Source of the DNA: Poa pratensis
Lineage: Eukaryota; Streptophyta; Magnoliopsida; Poales; Poaceae
Length of the DNA: 64,000 nt
Reading direction: 5' to 3'
NCBI GenBank assembly: GCA_947311845.1
Contig: CAMZMU010000027.1
Coordinates: forward strand, 43,054,853 to 43,118,852
The position numbers and the translations under genes are program-made. Below the pieces are notes generated by a model, which was not told where the DNA came from, did not search any database, and saw only the letters and a program-made list of their open reading frames with translations. Shown here in pieces: positions 1 to 9,606 of this stretch (positions within the stretch are counted from its first letter, which is position 1; every line of letters begins with the position of its first letter).

Positions 1-962
1 CCGTGCCAAGGACGCTCTGCGCGGCGCCCCAAGGGACGACTTCACGCGCTGTCGCCGGTGCTCCGTCCGCACGTCGCCACGAAGCCGGCTCGTCTTCGAC
101 AACATCTACCGGGACATCAAGCTCGTCCCCGAGTACGCGCCTCGCCATCAACAAAGGGCCTTGCCCGCATCGCTCGTGGTCATCATCGCCGGCAACTATC
201 TACATCAACACCGTCATCACACGTACCGCATCGTCGCCGCCACCATCGCTCATGGTCCTCGTCAACGCCATCGGGTTCTTCTTTGCCTTAACCAGCGCCA
301 ATGCGCCCTTGCACGTGGATAGCGCGGGTTCAATCCCCGGCATCTTCTATCGCTAACATCGCAAGAGCTCAATCGCCTTCATCAACCACCTCGCCGTCTT
401 CGTCCACCAAGACCTCACCGCCAGAGTTGCAATTTCCTTTTTTTTTATGTTTTTATTTTATTTTTTGCATTGCACTCCGGCGCTAACGGCATCGACCGTT
501 CACGGAGATCTACTTTATTGCTGCTCCGACTCTGGCTCGCATGGTTCATGGTGGTCCCTATCTTCGCATGTCCGGTACTGGCAACACCGGCGCGTGTCTT
601 CGTCCCCGACACGCTCCCGAGCCTGGCAAGCTCGGCCTGCCGTGCCGCCTACCTCGTCTACACCGACAAAGCTCCGTCTAACTCAAGCTAGCTACTGCAA
701 CACCGCTACTATCGCTTTCTGCAACTAACATGGCGAATTCCCCGAGCTCATCAACGGCATCGACTACAACAACATTAGCATCAACAACTACCACCACGGC
801 GACTACATCATCCACGGCATCCTCGACCACGACTACAATGACCACACCATCTGCTTCATCGACATCGGCATCAAGGGCTCCCTCTGCAGTTCGCCTTCGG
901 CTTATGCTCCAGCCGGACCGTCCGCGACGCTCCTACTGTTCGCGTCACTCCCAATCCGACTG

Positions 963-963
<1 letters not shown>
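1..963 (+). mobile_element. 3' internal part of an LTR retrotransposon, no coding domain seen
   Basis: The stretch is GC-rich with many short CATC/CAAC/GACTAC-type repeats, strongest at about 730-900, and runs into a G tract followed by a short LTR. Several ORFs of 60-117 codons overlap here in different frames. They are low-complexity Ser/Thr/Pro runs without any retroviral motif, so I do not call them genes. The position directly 5' of a purine tract and LTR suggests the internal region of a non-autonomous or badly decayed element on the plus strand. The 5' part lies outside the window. Confidence 0.45.

Positions 964-994
<31 letters not shown>
964..994 (+). repeat. 31-base poly-G run, probable polypurine tract
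   Basis: Thirty-one consecutive G residues end exactly where the LTR-like sequence begins with TG. The place and purine content fit the polypurine tract that primes plus-strand synthesis, here expanded. The exact length is prone to assembly error. Confidence 0.6.
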
Positions 995-995
<1 letters not shown>

Positions 996-1166
996 GTTAG
1001 AGTATATTGCGGAAATAGTATATTTGGTAGTTTAGAGATTGTACTCCAAGACTATCTCTAGTAGGTTTCGTAGTCCCCAAGTATTGTAGCTTTTATATAC
1101 AGCCCACCGTGGCTCATTGTAATCACGCAATCAATCTAGCATCAATCAATATTGCATAATCCTACA
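995..1166 (+). repeat. short LTR (about 172 bp), 3' LTR of the preceding element
   Basis: It begins TGTTAGAGTATATT and ends CCTACA, so it has TG...CA ends, and it lies directly behind the G tract. A TATA-like TTTATATA is at 1092-1099. Such short LTRs with this start are usual for Ty1-copia elements, which is inference from style only. The matching 5' LTR is outside the window, so the right end is the least certain part. Confidence 0.55.
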
Positions 1167-2924
1167 TGACTAGTAGACCTTGACAAGAAGAAGAAATCAA
1201 TTGATGGACGTCTTCCCTTCGTGCTACAGCAAACTAAAGGCGGTAGCAGCTTGAGAATGAGCCGAGAGAGTATTATAATCCTGCAATCATTCTGAGGAAT
1301 TCTCAAGCAATGATTCAGCGAGATTTCTGCATTTGTGTTGTGCACATACTACTACTCCTATATGATATAATGTGGGGTGCTAGCTAGCGGCGCGCGCCAC
1401 TTGATACGGCGTGGTACGGCTAAATTTTCTGGAGGGGCGCTAAACCAGTACTGATTATGCGCCCCGTTGAGGCTACAGTTCGGCTTAGAAATCTGCCATG
1501 TAAATCCCAGGCAGCATTCTCATAGGGAAGAAGGATTAAACAATCGGGAGTGCGTGGGAGATGGTTGAAAGATAGTCTTGTAGTGGACGTCCCCGGCAAC
1601 ATAAAACAAACTGTGAGCAAGTTTTGAGTTCAGCCCAGCTGCAGGACTAGCAGTGGTGGATGATGTCTAATTTATTTATATGCCCATGTGTAGTACTCCA
1701 ATACTGCTGCTGGTATGGAGTACTGTAGAGTCACGAGTCAGCATCACATATACTCCAATATATACTCCATGTCACGAAATAGAATACCAATATACCGATT
1801 AGCAATTCAAAGATGATAATCGATCCGTGTCCACGTGCGCGTCGCCGATTCGTGGGAGGAACAAATAAGACATTCCAAGATAAGGGAGTGAGTGAGTGGT
1901 CTTGCTCTCTTTTGATGGAAGGAAAGAAAGAAAGAAGGAAGGAGAAGGAACACATTGTACGTGCCCATCTTTAACTATGTCAAATCCATAAGGGCAAAGC
2001 CATGCTAGCAACAAACCATAAGCAACCCATACATAAATCATCATTAAAAGAAAAGGCTCCTAACGCATCATAAGCTCCAATAGCCAGAGGCTTTGGGTTT
2101 ATCCCCGATAATAATCTCCCCGGCCGGCTGGTCTTTGTTGCTTTAGTTTTTAGCAGTGGTTGCAACGGTTGTTGGGTGGCGAGTATGCGTCCATGGCGCC
2201 ACAGCTTAAAGTTGTAGGAGCTCTGGTAGTGGAGGAGGAATGGGGCCTCGCTGGCAATGATTGGTCTACTCATTGATTACTTGCCCTCAGAGAACTTTCA
2301 TATGCTCATGATCATCAGAACAACGTGCGCTCTCTGCTATGCTCGCTTTCTCTCACTCACACACACGCACTCGATCCCTGCCATCTCGAGTCCGAGGACA
2401 AAAGGTTGAGTGAAATATGGAATGTAGGTACGGGATACTAAATTTCTTGGAGGAATTTTACACCAATATCAGTGTCCCACTAGCTACTAAGTATACCTGC
2501 ACTTTTATGGAAGATGAGAGAAAATGAAAGAGAAGAGAAGCCAGTGGGGTTTTCTTAGCAAGTGATGTGTACCAGAAAAGTAGGGTAACCCGGCCCATCT
2601 GTTGGTGCGATTTGCACACCTCTTCAGCTGGTCTTCCGGAGGTGTTTGAACATGATCACTAGTTTAATCGAACAACTAATAAGGAAAATCGTAAAGAGAA
2701 AGGAGCATAGCAAAAATTGTATATTTTTTCTTCACAAAGGCATCATTCACCCTGTAAAGGGAGCAGGGGATGCTCTAAAGGAGACGGGCCGGCCGAGGAA
2801 CGATGCAGGCCACGTACAGCGCAAGCAGCAGGGATTAACAGAAGAGATCGATCGGAAGTAGTAAGAAACTAGAAAAAGGCAAGATAAAAATGGAAGAAGA
2901 AGGAAAAAAGGTGTGAAAGTTTGA
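1167..2924. other. intergenic, no gene recognised
   Basis: AT-rich spacer between the copia-like LTR and the PADRE gene. It holds a purine-rich AAGAAAGA stretch near 1918-1948 and a short CA-rich stretch near 2355-2370. The part next to 2925 should contain the 3' UTR of the minus-strand gene. ORFs here are short (below 100 codons), overlap on both frames and show no domain. Confidence 0.6.
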
Positions 2925-3497
2925 TTACAAGTCATCCTCGGTGATGCTCTCGAGGTGCGGTCGCCACACGGCCACGCGCCCGCGCCGCCGGTCCCGGCCC
3001 GTCGAGGCCTGCTTCTCCTTCATGATCTCCGACAGGTACCGCTCGTTGGCCAGCAGCTGCTCCTTCTCGCCCTCCGCGCTCTGGGACGACGGCGTGTTGC
3101 CGCCGCGGGGACGGCCCTCGCCGGCGCCGGCTTCTTTCCTTCGCCGCCGCCTCCTCGCCGCTTGCGCTGGCGCGGGCGCGGGCGCCTTCGGCTTCGCCGC
3201 CGCGGCCTTCTCCGGCGCCGGGGTCATCACGGGCATGAGGAAGTAGATCTTGCCCTTCTGCAGCTCGGCATTGGGCGGCAGGATGACGGGCTTCTGGACG
3301 ACGATGCCGCCGCCGCCGTCGGCGGGGCACGTGGACGGCGGCTTCCGGAGGACGTGCTTGGGGTAGGCCTTCATGATCTCGCCAGCCAGCACGGGCTCGC
3401 TGATCTCCTCCACCCGGCCGTTGGAGTGCACGATCCGCACCACGTCCAGCGCGCCGCACGGCAGGATGCACGCGATGCAGCACCGGAGGGTCTCCAT
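2925..3497 (-). CDS. PADRE (DUF4228) domain protein, 190 aa
   Basis: A single-exon plant gene. The N-terminus has a Cys-rich start (METLRCCIACILPCG), then the family's signature V-x-I-V-H-S-N-G-R-V-E-E, an AGEIMKAYPKHVLRKP segment and the hydrophobic KGKIYFLMPV strand, at about residues 15-90. A low-complexity Ala/Pro/Lys/Arg linker follows at about 91-140. The C-terminus has the conserved W-R-P-x-L-E-S-I near residue 180. Length and order match PADRE proteins, a plant family often induced by pathogens and abiotic stress whose biochemical role is unknown. Unlike many members it begins Met-Glu, so N-myristoylation at Gly2 is not possible. A good TATA box lies 244 bp upstream of the ATG, and the ATG is the first in frame. 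This is the only clearly intact host gene in the window. Confidence 0.92.
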   Translation of the reverse strand: METLRCCIACILPCGALDVVRIVHSNGRVEEISEPVLAGEIMKAYPKHVLRKPPSTCPADGGGGIVVQKPVILPPNAELQKGKIYFLMPVMTPAPEKAAAAKPKAPAPAPAQAARRRRRRKEAGAGEGRPRGGNTPSSQSAEGEKEQLLANERYLSEIMKEKQASTGRDRRRGRVAVWRPHLESITEDDL

Positions 3498-3513
3498 GGC
3501 TCAACTGATAATC

Positions 3514-3571
3514 TTTCCCTCTCTAGCTCTAGCTCTCTCCCTCTAGCTAGCTCCTCTATCTCTCTCGCTCC
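3514..3571 (-). repeat. CT/GA-rich 5' UTR microsatellite
   Basis: On plus this is CT- and AGCT-rich (CTCTCTAGCTCTAGCTCTCT). On the gene strand it is a GA-rich leader directly upstream of the PADRE ATG. Such GA tracts are common in grass 5' UTRs. Confidence 0.6.
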
Positions 3572-3632
3572 CGGAAGGCCTGTCGTCCGCGCTGCGTCGA
3601 GCTGGCGAGAGCTAGCTCATATGGTATAGTAA

Positions 3633-3649
3633 GAAGGGCTGGATGATGT
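3633..3649. repeat. 17-bp direct repeat, copy A (PADRE leader)
   Basis: GAAGGGCTGGATGATGT occurs perfectly here and again at 3792-3808, 159 bp apart, on either side of the TATA box. It may be a regulatory repeat or a trace of duplication. Confidence 0.6.
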
Positions 3650-3740
3650 GCACACTCCACCGGCGACCGAGCGGGACGAGCGAGAGAACTTCACCTCACC
3701 TGGGCTGGGCTCGAGTCTTTTTGGTGTGGGTATGTTCGAG

Positions 3741-3752
3741 CTTTTATATAGT
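3741..3752 (-). promoter_or_regulatory. TATA box of the PADRE gene
   Basis: On the minus strand the sequence reads ACTATATAAAAG, a near-perfect plant TATA box. It predicts a transcription start near 3710-3720 and a 5' UTR of roughly 215 nt that includes the GA-rich leader. Confidence 0.75.
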
Positions 3753-3791
3753 GGTACCGTGGGATTCTAGCTTGGCTTACTTTACCTTTGG

Positions 3792-3808
3792 GAAGGGCTG
3801 GATGATGT
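3792..3808. repeat. 17-bp direct repeat, copy B (upstream of TATA)
   Basis: Perfect second copy of the 17-mer at 3633-3649. It lies about 40 bp upstream of the TATA box on the gene strand. Confidence 0.6.
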
Positions 3809-3852
3809 ACAATGGTGTATGGAGGGACTGGTTCATGTTCTTTGGGACTTGA

Positions 3853-4042
3853 CTGTGCTCCTGATGACCAGTGTAGTTCTCTACAGTGCTACTGCCGCTC
3901 CTGATCATTATCTACCACTTGTCCTCACACTTGCTGCCTTAATTTATAGACTGAATGTGCGGAAAAAATAAAGTAGGATTTAGAATGTGCGAATTCATAC
4001 TTTTCTCAAAAAAAAAAGAATTCATCTTCTACTTTACATTTT
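3853..4042. other. short spacer between the PADRE promoter and the LINE-like tail
   Basis: AT-rich, with a run of ten A near 4008-4017. No gene is seen. Distal promoter elements of the PADRE gene could lie here. Confidence 0.5.
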
Positions 4043-4046
4043 TATA

Positions 4047-6330
4047 TTTTTTTTTTGAGGTTTAAGACGGTTGTATCCGTCATCCGATTAGATAGAACAG
4101 AATGTTATGTACAGAGTTTCGAGCTAGGGAGAAAATCCCTTCACAAGCAAAAAACAACAAAAACTAGTCTCCAGGATCTTGTGTGTGGGCGAAAGCCCGC
4201 ACCGCCAACTCCTCCCGCACCAAATCCGCCACCTCCAAAGGCGAGATTGCCACATTGCATAGGGTCATTTGGCTCCTCTCCTTCCCTCCAAGCATCAGAA
4301 ACTTCATCATCTAGGCCTCCCCCGGCGGCATCTGCCGCACCATCCTGACCCCTGACATCGTCTTCTTTTTCTTGGTCTTGTTCACGGCGAGGACGAGGTC
4401 GTCAATGGCCGCCACCTCCTGGTCCGAGAAGGGCCGGTCCGAGACATCCAACAAGGCCAAGAAGTCCTCTCGCCGGCGCCCCGAGGGGTGGGCCTCCTCG
4501 GTCAGCGAGCCGAGACGGCGCGCCACGGTCTCCCTGGCCAGCTGCTCGATGTTGGCGCCTTTCGGGTGCAGCTTGGCGAGTCTCTCGCTCCTCCACACAG
4601 ACGGCGCCTCCACCTCCCTCTCGTGGACCAACGGCGTGGCCGGCGTGCCCAATACGGTGGCCGCAAGTGGCACCGTGATCTGGGCTAAGAAGCCCGACAA
4701 GGGGCACGGAGCTGCACCGACCTCCATGTCTTGCTGCCCAGGTCCAGCATCCGGAAGCGGGGAGCACCCCGAGGCCGGACACGAATCCCACAAGTCAAGT
4801 TGTCCAGATCCTGCCTGCACCGGTGATAGGATGTCCTTCTTGATCTGTTGCTCGGCCTCCTGCTCACCCTGATCGATCTGCAGAGTAGAGTGCTCATGGG
4901 AAAGCTCTCCAACTGGACCCGGCGAGACCCTCTCCTGTGGACCTTCATCATTAACCCGGACCAACTCCCTCACGATCTGCTCCTCGTGGCTGGGTATGTC
5001 CACACCCCCCATCCGCTCCTGAAGGCTGGGCATATCCTGCATAGTGGCGCACTCCGAGACCAGGGCGAGAATCGACTCGGAGTTGGTCGTTTCCTTTGGG
5101 GAGAAACAACCATAGAGCTCGAGGCCACCATCCATGCAGCCATCGTTGACCCCAGCCGTCGGTGGTGGCGCTGGAGCCAACAGAACCTCAGTCGGCGCCA
5201 CGGAAAACCATTCCAGAGCAGCCTCAGCCCGCTCCAGAAAGCTCCCAAAACGCTCCAACAAGCTAGTCACGGAATCCTTCATCGCAAGCTGAGCCGCGAC
5301 CATCTTCTCGAGCTTGGACATGACCAAGCCACTCAGCTCAGCTCGCATTAGCGTCGCCTGTTCCTCGAGCAAGCTTTTCTGCCTCACATCTGCAGCCGCA
5401 GAGCTGGTCGACAATTGCGCCTGAATTGGGGGACCCCGGTCCCGGCGCTCGGGGTCGCTAGGGGGCGCAGCGACCACAGCCCAAGGGCGGTCCAAAGGCC
5501 TGAGCGGACCAGCAGCAGGCGAACCGGAGCAAGAGGAAGGCCGACCGGCCTGCCGGAACTGTGGACAGTCCCGCTCGCGGTGGCCGGCGTGGTGGCAGGC
5601 GAGGCACCTGAGAGGGCCATGGCAGCCAATCACGCGGTGGCCGGACTCCAGGCACCTGAAGCACTTTCCGCGAACCCTGCGCCTGAAGGCCCTGATACGA
5701 TCTTCATCTCCTCGGGGAGGGGAAGTGGGCAGCAGGGCCCGTTGCGGGCGACGCCGGTCCCGCACCTCCTGCCAACCCTGCTCGTCGCCCCCAACCTCTA
5801 GACCAGCCGACGGCGGCAGCATCACCTGTGGCATGAAGCCGAGTGGGAGCCGCTCAGGAGGAGGCGGCGGTCGGGGCAGGGATGCGGCGACGGAGCCATT
5901 TCCCCCATCGGGCCTCTCCTCCAGTTGGGTCTTGGACAACTCCTCCGCGCCGAACAGAGGGCCAAGGTCGCCGACGACCAATGATTTGAGCCTGGCCGGG
6001 ACCACGGCCGGCGGCGGCGGAGGGGCCTGGTGAGGACGCAGCGAGACGGCGGGCGACGGGGCTGGAGCGGCGTCCGCCGGAAGGGGTCGGTGGCGGGAGG
6101 AGGAGGCAGACTCATCCCCCATCGCGGGGACCCGACGGTGGCGAGCAGCAGCCCTCACATGCCGAGCGGAGAGAGGGCGGCGAGGTGGTGGCGGATCCGG
6201 TCGCAGCGGATGGAGAGGACGTCGGGAGAGGGAGATCAGGCCGGCGGTGGCGCGGGCACGCCCCCAGTCGCCATGGTCGCGAGAGCCTCGGTGTTGGGTT
6301 TTCTATTATCCTTTTTCGCCTTAGAGTAGG
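4047..6330 (-). mobile_element. LINE-like retroposon with ORF1 only and a poly(A) tail
   Basis: On minus, a 615-codon zinc-knuckle ORF is followed by about 250 bases of 3' sequence that ends in a clean run of ten A (plus-strand T run 4047-4056). This is the layout of a retroposed transcript. No reverse transcriptase ORF2 lies between ORF1 and the tail. The 5' end is only approximate, and I found no convincing TSD around 4030-4046 and 6330-6480. It could be a non-autonomous LINE, an internally deleted one, or a retrocopy of an ORF1-type gene. Confidence 0.65.
4311..6158 (-). CDS. LINE ORF1-like protein with two CCHC zinc knuckles, 615 aa
   Basis: The reading frame is open for 615 codons. Residues 1-160 are Pro/Ala/Arg-rich. 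Two tandem CX2CX4HX4C knuckles follow: C166-C169-H174-C179 and C185-C188-H193-C198. Residues 200-600 are low-complexity, with Ser/Pro and Gln/Glu-rich parts and a Lys-rich end (NKTKKKKTMSGVRM). Tandem CCHC knuckles bind nucleic acid and are usual in plant LINE ORF1 proteins, which coat the element RNA. The true start may be the internal Met13 (MGDESAS). An intact frame of this length with no ORF2 partner is odd for a decayed element, so it is either young or kept for another reason. A host zinc-knuckle gene is the alternative. Confidence 0.7.
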   Translation of the reverse strand: MRAAARHRRVPAMGDESASSSRHRPLPADAAPAPSPAVSLRPHQAPPPPPAVVPARLKSLVVGDLGPLFGAEELSKTQLEERPDGGNGSVAASLPRPPPPPERLPLGFMPQVMLPPSAGLEVGGDEQGWQEVRDRRRPQRALLPTSPPRGDEDRIRAFRRRVRGKCFRCLESGHRVIGCHGPLRCLACHHAGHRERDCPQFRQAGRPSSCSGSPAAGPLRPLDRPWAVVAAPPSDPERRDRGPPIQAQLSTSSAAADVRQKSLLEEQATLMRAELSGLVMSKLEKMVAAQLAMKDSVTSLLERFGSFLERAEAALEWFSVAPTEVLLAPAPPPTAGVNDGCMDGGLELYGCFSPKETTNSESILALVSECATMQDMPSLQERMGGVDIPSHEEQIVRELVRVNDEGPQERVSPGPVGELSHEHSTLQIDQGEQEAEQQIKKDILSPVQAGSGQLDLWDSCPASGCSPLPDAGPGQQDMEVGAAPCPLSGFLAQITVPLAATVLGTPATPLVHEREVEAPSVWRSERLAKLHPKGANIEQLARETVARRLGSLTEEAHPSGRRREDFLALLDVSDRPFSDQEVAAIDDLVLAVNKTKKKKTMSGVRMVRQMPPGEA

Positions 6331-7079
6331 ACCCCTCAAAATCATTGCTACTCTTCGACCTTGTACTTTGGCGGGGCTAGGGAGGGAGCTGATTTTCATG
6401 GGTTCATCATGTGAGAGTGCACACAGCTAGCTCGTGTGGTTCTGGAAAAAAATATATGAAAAATATGATGCAATCTGTAAAATCACCGCGTGCGAGTTTA
6501 AATGACACCGTATGTGTGCTGTGGTTTAATCTGCCGAGAAGATAAGCTCGTGGTGATTTGGGGGCATATGCATGGACCGCATACGCACACTAGCGTCCGC
6601 TGTCACTGTTGTTATGATTGAAGGCAGCTTGATATGTTTCTTATTTAGAGACCCGTGGTGGACAAATACGCATTCAATTAGGGGACAAATACCATCGGGG
6701 AAGAAACTGTGTCTCAGAACGTCCATGCCAGTACGAATCTGAAAATTTATGTATACCATCATTCTACGAAAGTAGAGGGTTGACAAATGCTGCATGATGT
6801 ACGCTCCATTTGCAGGAATGCAAAACATTGATGTGCATTTGTATCCCTCAACGAAAGGAAGTTTTCATGGCATTATCACAAGGCATGGGCTTTGCTTTAA
6901 GCATAAACGAACAAAAAAAATAACTGCTTTTATGAAGAAACAATATGCATGAATGCAATTAGTATTCACCCAGATAGTAATTGTACTAATTAAGTTCTAC
7001 TTTTAATAACCAACATATAGGAGCAGTACACGCATCCATGAAACAATATGCATGAAAGTACAGAGTAGTATGTCATGGA
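6331..7079. other. intergenic, no gene recognised
   Basis: AT-rich spacer between the two LINE-type elements. ORFs are short and carry no domain. The left part may contain the 5' flank of the minus-strand retroposon. Confidence 0.5.
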
Positions 7080-7124
7080 GAAATCAATCAGTACAATTAT
7101 AATTAGATATCCAGCCAATGCACT
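7080..7124 (+). repeat. 53-bp tandem repeat, left part (pre-insertion site of the LINE)
   Basis: The sequence ATTATAATTAGATATCCAGC and its surroundings recur at about 9515-9540. Joined with 9480-9605 it forms a tandem array of about 53 bp per unit and nearly three units, which the LINE has split. Confidence 0.85.
7113..7124 (+). repeat. 12-bp LINE target site duplication, left copy
   Basis: AGCCAATGCACT is identical to 9480-9491 and borders the LINE on both sides. Confidence 0.88.
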
Positions 7125-9289
7125 AAAAGTTGAGATAATTTCGTTGCCAAAAGTTGAAGGAGCAGAAAGGATCCAGGAATATAGACCTATCTGTCTCCTA
7201 AACATTAGGTTCAAAATATTCACTAAAACCGTCACTATCAGGCTTAATTCGGTGGCTGATCATGTCATGAGACCAACTCAGACGGCTTTCATACAAGGGC
7301 GCAACATACTTGATGGTGTTGTGGTACTGCATGAAATGGTTCATGAGATGCATCGGAAAAAACTAAATGGAGTGATATTAAAAATTGACTTCGAGAAAGT
7401 TTATGATAAAGTCAAATGGTCGTTCCTCCAACAAACACTCAGGATGAAAGGTTTTTCAACTGAGTGGCGTGCAATGATACAAAACTTCGTTTCCAGAGGA
7501 AGTGTCACCATCAAAGTTAATAACGATGTTGGTAGATACTTCCAGACGAAAAAAGGTTTAAGACAAGGCGACCCATTATCACCAATACTATTTAATATAG
7601 TGGCTGATATGCTAGCTATCATCATTTAACGCGAGAAATTGGATGGGCAAATTGTGGGAGTGGTGCCGCATCTTGTAGATTGCGGCTGTCCATTCTACGA
7701 TACGCTGACGATACAATTCTCTTTATGGAGCATGACATGGAAAAGGCAAGAAACCTGAAATTAATATGAAATTAATATTGTCAGCGTTCGAGCAACTTTC
7801 CGGTCTAAAAATTAACTTCCATTAAAGTGAAGTGTTCTGTTTTGGCGAGGCCCAGAACGAGGCCGCCCAATATGTTGAGCTTTTTGGTTGCGGGCTTGGC
7901 CAGTTTCCAATAAGTTACCCTGGCATCCCAATTCACTTTAGGAGGCTAACGTTAGCTCAATGGAAGCATGTGGAGGAAAGAATACAAAAAAGGTTAAGTA
8001 GCTGGAAAGGCAAATTGTTATCCCTTGGGGGTCGACTGGTTCTCATAAATTCAGTACTAACTAATATGGTATTGCATATGATTTCCTTCTTCCAATTACC
8101 AAAAGGAGTCTTGCATCGATTGGATTACTTTCGGACTAGATTCTTTTGGCAAGGTGATAATGAAAAAAAAAAGTATCGACTGGCTAAATGGGAGGTAGGT
8201 TGCCGCCCCAAGGACCATAGCGTACTTGGGATTCCTGACCTACAGGTCAAGAATAGAGCTCTCCTCGGTAAGTGGTTGTTTAAGCTACTGGCTGAAGAAG
8301 GAGTGTGGCAAACTCTTCTTAGGAGAAAATACTTAGGATCAAGAGCGTTATCACAAGTGTCCGCGAAACCTGGTGATTCCCACTTTTGGTCTGGCCTAAT
8401 GGCGACGAAGAAATTCTTCTTTCCATATGGTTCTTTCTCCATAAAGGATGGATCAGAGATACGATTCTAGGAGGATAAGTGGCTAGGTGCCACCTCTCTC
8501 CGGGAACAATATCCAGCATTGTATGCTATAGTCCTTTGATGTCACAAGTGAGATTCGCTTGCTCAAGTATTGGTGGATAATCATCCATAAGTGATGTTCA
8601 GAAGAAATCTTGTTGGCCCCAGACTAGTCGCTTGGCACGAGTTGCTACAGCAACTAGCGAATGTCAATTTGACTCAGGGGACCGATGCATTTTGGTGGAA
8701 TTTACACAGTAGTGGAAAATTCTCAGTGGACTCTATGTATACAGCACTTATCCAGTCGGATGTGCCGGTAGATAATAATAAGAAAATATGGAAGATGAAA
8801 ATCCCACTAAAAAACAAAGTTTTTTCTTGGTATCTACGTCGAGGTATCATCCTTACTAAGGACAACCTTGCAGAACGCAATTTCCATGGGAGTAAACAAT
8901 GTGTCTTCTGTCACAAAGACGAGACAATCAAACATTTATTCTTTGAGTGTCAATTCGCTAGTTCTATATGGTCCATCATCCAAATAGGTTCTACTATATA
9001 TCCCCAGAAGCATTGCCAATATTTTTGGCAATTGGCAAAATAGGGGGGATAATAGGTTTAAACAACTTATTAGGGTGCCAGCGCTTGTCGTAATATGGTC
9101 GCTATGGCTATGTAGAAATGATAAGGTGATTAACAATAAAAATTGTTCTCTTATGCAGGTTATCTACAGGACTACTGCTACTCTCCGTTCGTGGTCTCAG
9201 TTGCAACGTGTGAGGCATCGAGACCTATTTATGGAGGTCTGTACAAGACTAGAGAATACGGTGAGAGACTTTTTATCCCGACATGGATG
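7125..9289 (+). pseudogene. LINE ORF2 remnant: reverse transcriptase and zf-RVT domain
   Basis: Reading begins inside the RT N-terminal part (YRPICLLN, then FIQGRNILDG and KIDFEKVYDKV). GLRQGDPLSPILFNI follows near 7555-7600. The catalytic YADD is encoded at 7701-7712 but in a different frame from the upstream part, because a stop follows LAIII near 7627. An 11-bp tandem duplication (GAAATTAATAT at 7757-7767 and 7768-7778) breaks the frame again. The fingers/thumb region continues at 7832-8470. A zf-RVT domain (C-x2-C...H-x4-C, CVFCHKDETIKHLFFEC) lies at 8591-9043, and the C-terminal tail at 9075-9289. No endonuclease domain is present. It cannot make an active enzyme. Confidence 0.93.
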
Positions 9290-9479
9290 ACAGCATAATT
9301 TGCGCATTGGCCCTCCACCACCATAGCCGATCTTACAATTTCTCATTATGATATGTAATTCGCCTTTTTATGTTTTGAACTTCAGACTCGTTTCGGCTGT
9401 GTGCATCTTAGTTATGCAGAGGCTGGATGTAATGATTAAACCTTTTAACTAATAAAGCTCCCTTTATTTTAAAAAATCT
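7125..9479 (+). mobile_element. 5'-truncated LINE (L1-type), plus strand
   Basis: The element starts in the middle of ORF2 and ends in a typical Triticeae LINE 3' end: a GTGTGCATC...GCAGAGGCTGG...GTAATG block, AATAAAG, and a short A-rich tail (AAAAAATCT). A 12-bp target duplication (7113-7124 and 9480-9491) brackets it exactly. 5' truncation is the normal result of target-primed reverse transcription, so only about 2.35 kb was copied. Confidence 0.92.
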
Positions 9480-9605
9480 AGCCAATGCACTGTGGACTGT
9501 ACATTAATCACTACAATTATAATTAGATATCCAGCCAATGCACTGTGGACTGTACATTAATCAGTAAAATTATAATTTGATATTCAGCCAATGTACTGTG
9601 TACTG
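9480..9605 (+). repeat. 53-bp tandem repeat, right part, starting with the LINE TSD
   Basis: The block AGCCAATGCACTGTGGACTG...AGATATCC recurs with a period of 53 bp. The first 12 bases (9480-9491) are the right TSD of the LINE. A more diverged third unit ends near 9605, just before an LTR start. Confidence 0.85.
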
Positions 9606-9606
9606 T

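Noticed and set aside
2932..3629. Long ORFs in other frames and on plus over the PADRE gene (190 and 224 codons)
   Set aside because: GC-rich coding DNA keeps other frames open. They give Arg/Ala-rich low-complexity proteins, while the chosen frame has the conserved family motifs.
4402..5801. Plus- and minus-strand ORFs of 100-170 codons inside the zinc-knuckle ORF
   Set aside because: Shadows of the 615-codon frame, with no motif.
4030..6480. Target site duplication of the ORF1-only retroposon
   Set aside because: Compared the A/T-rich flanks by eye and found no match longer than a few bases.
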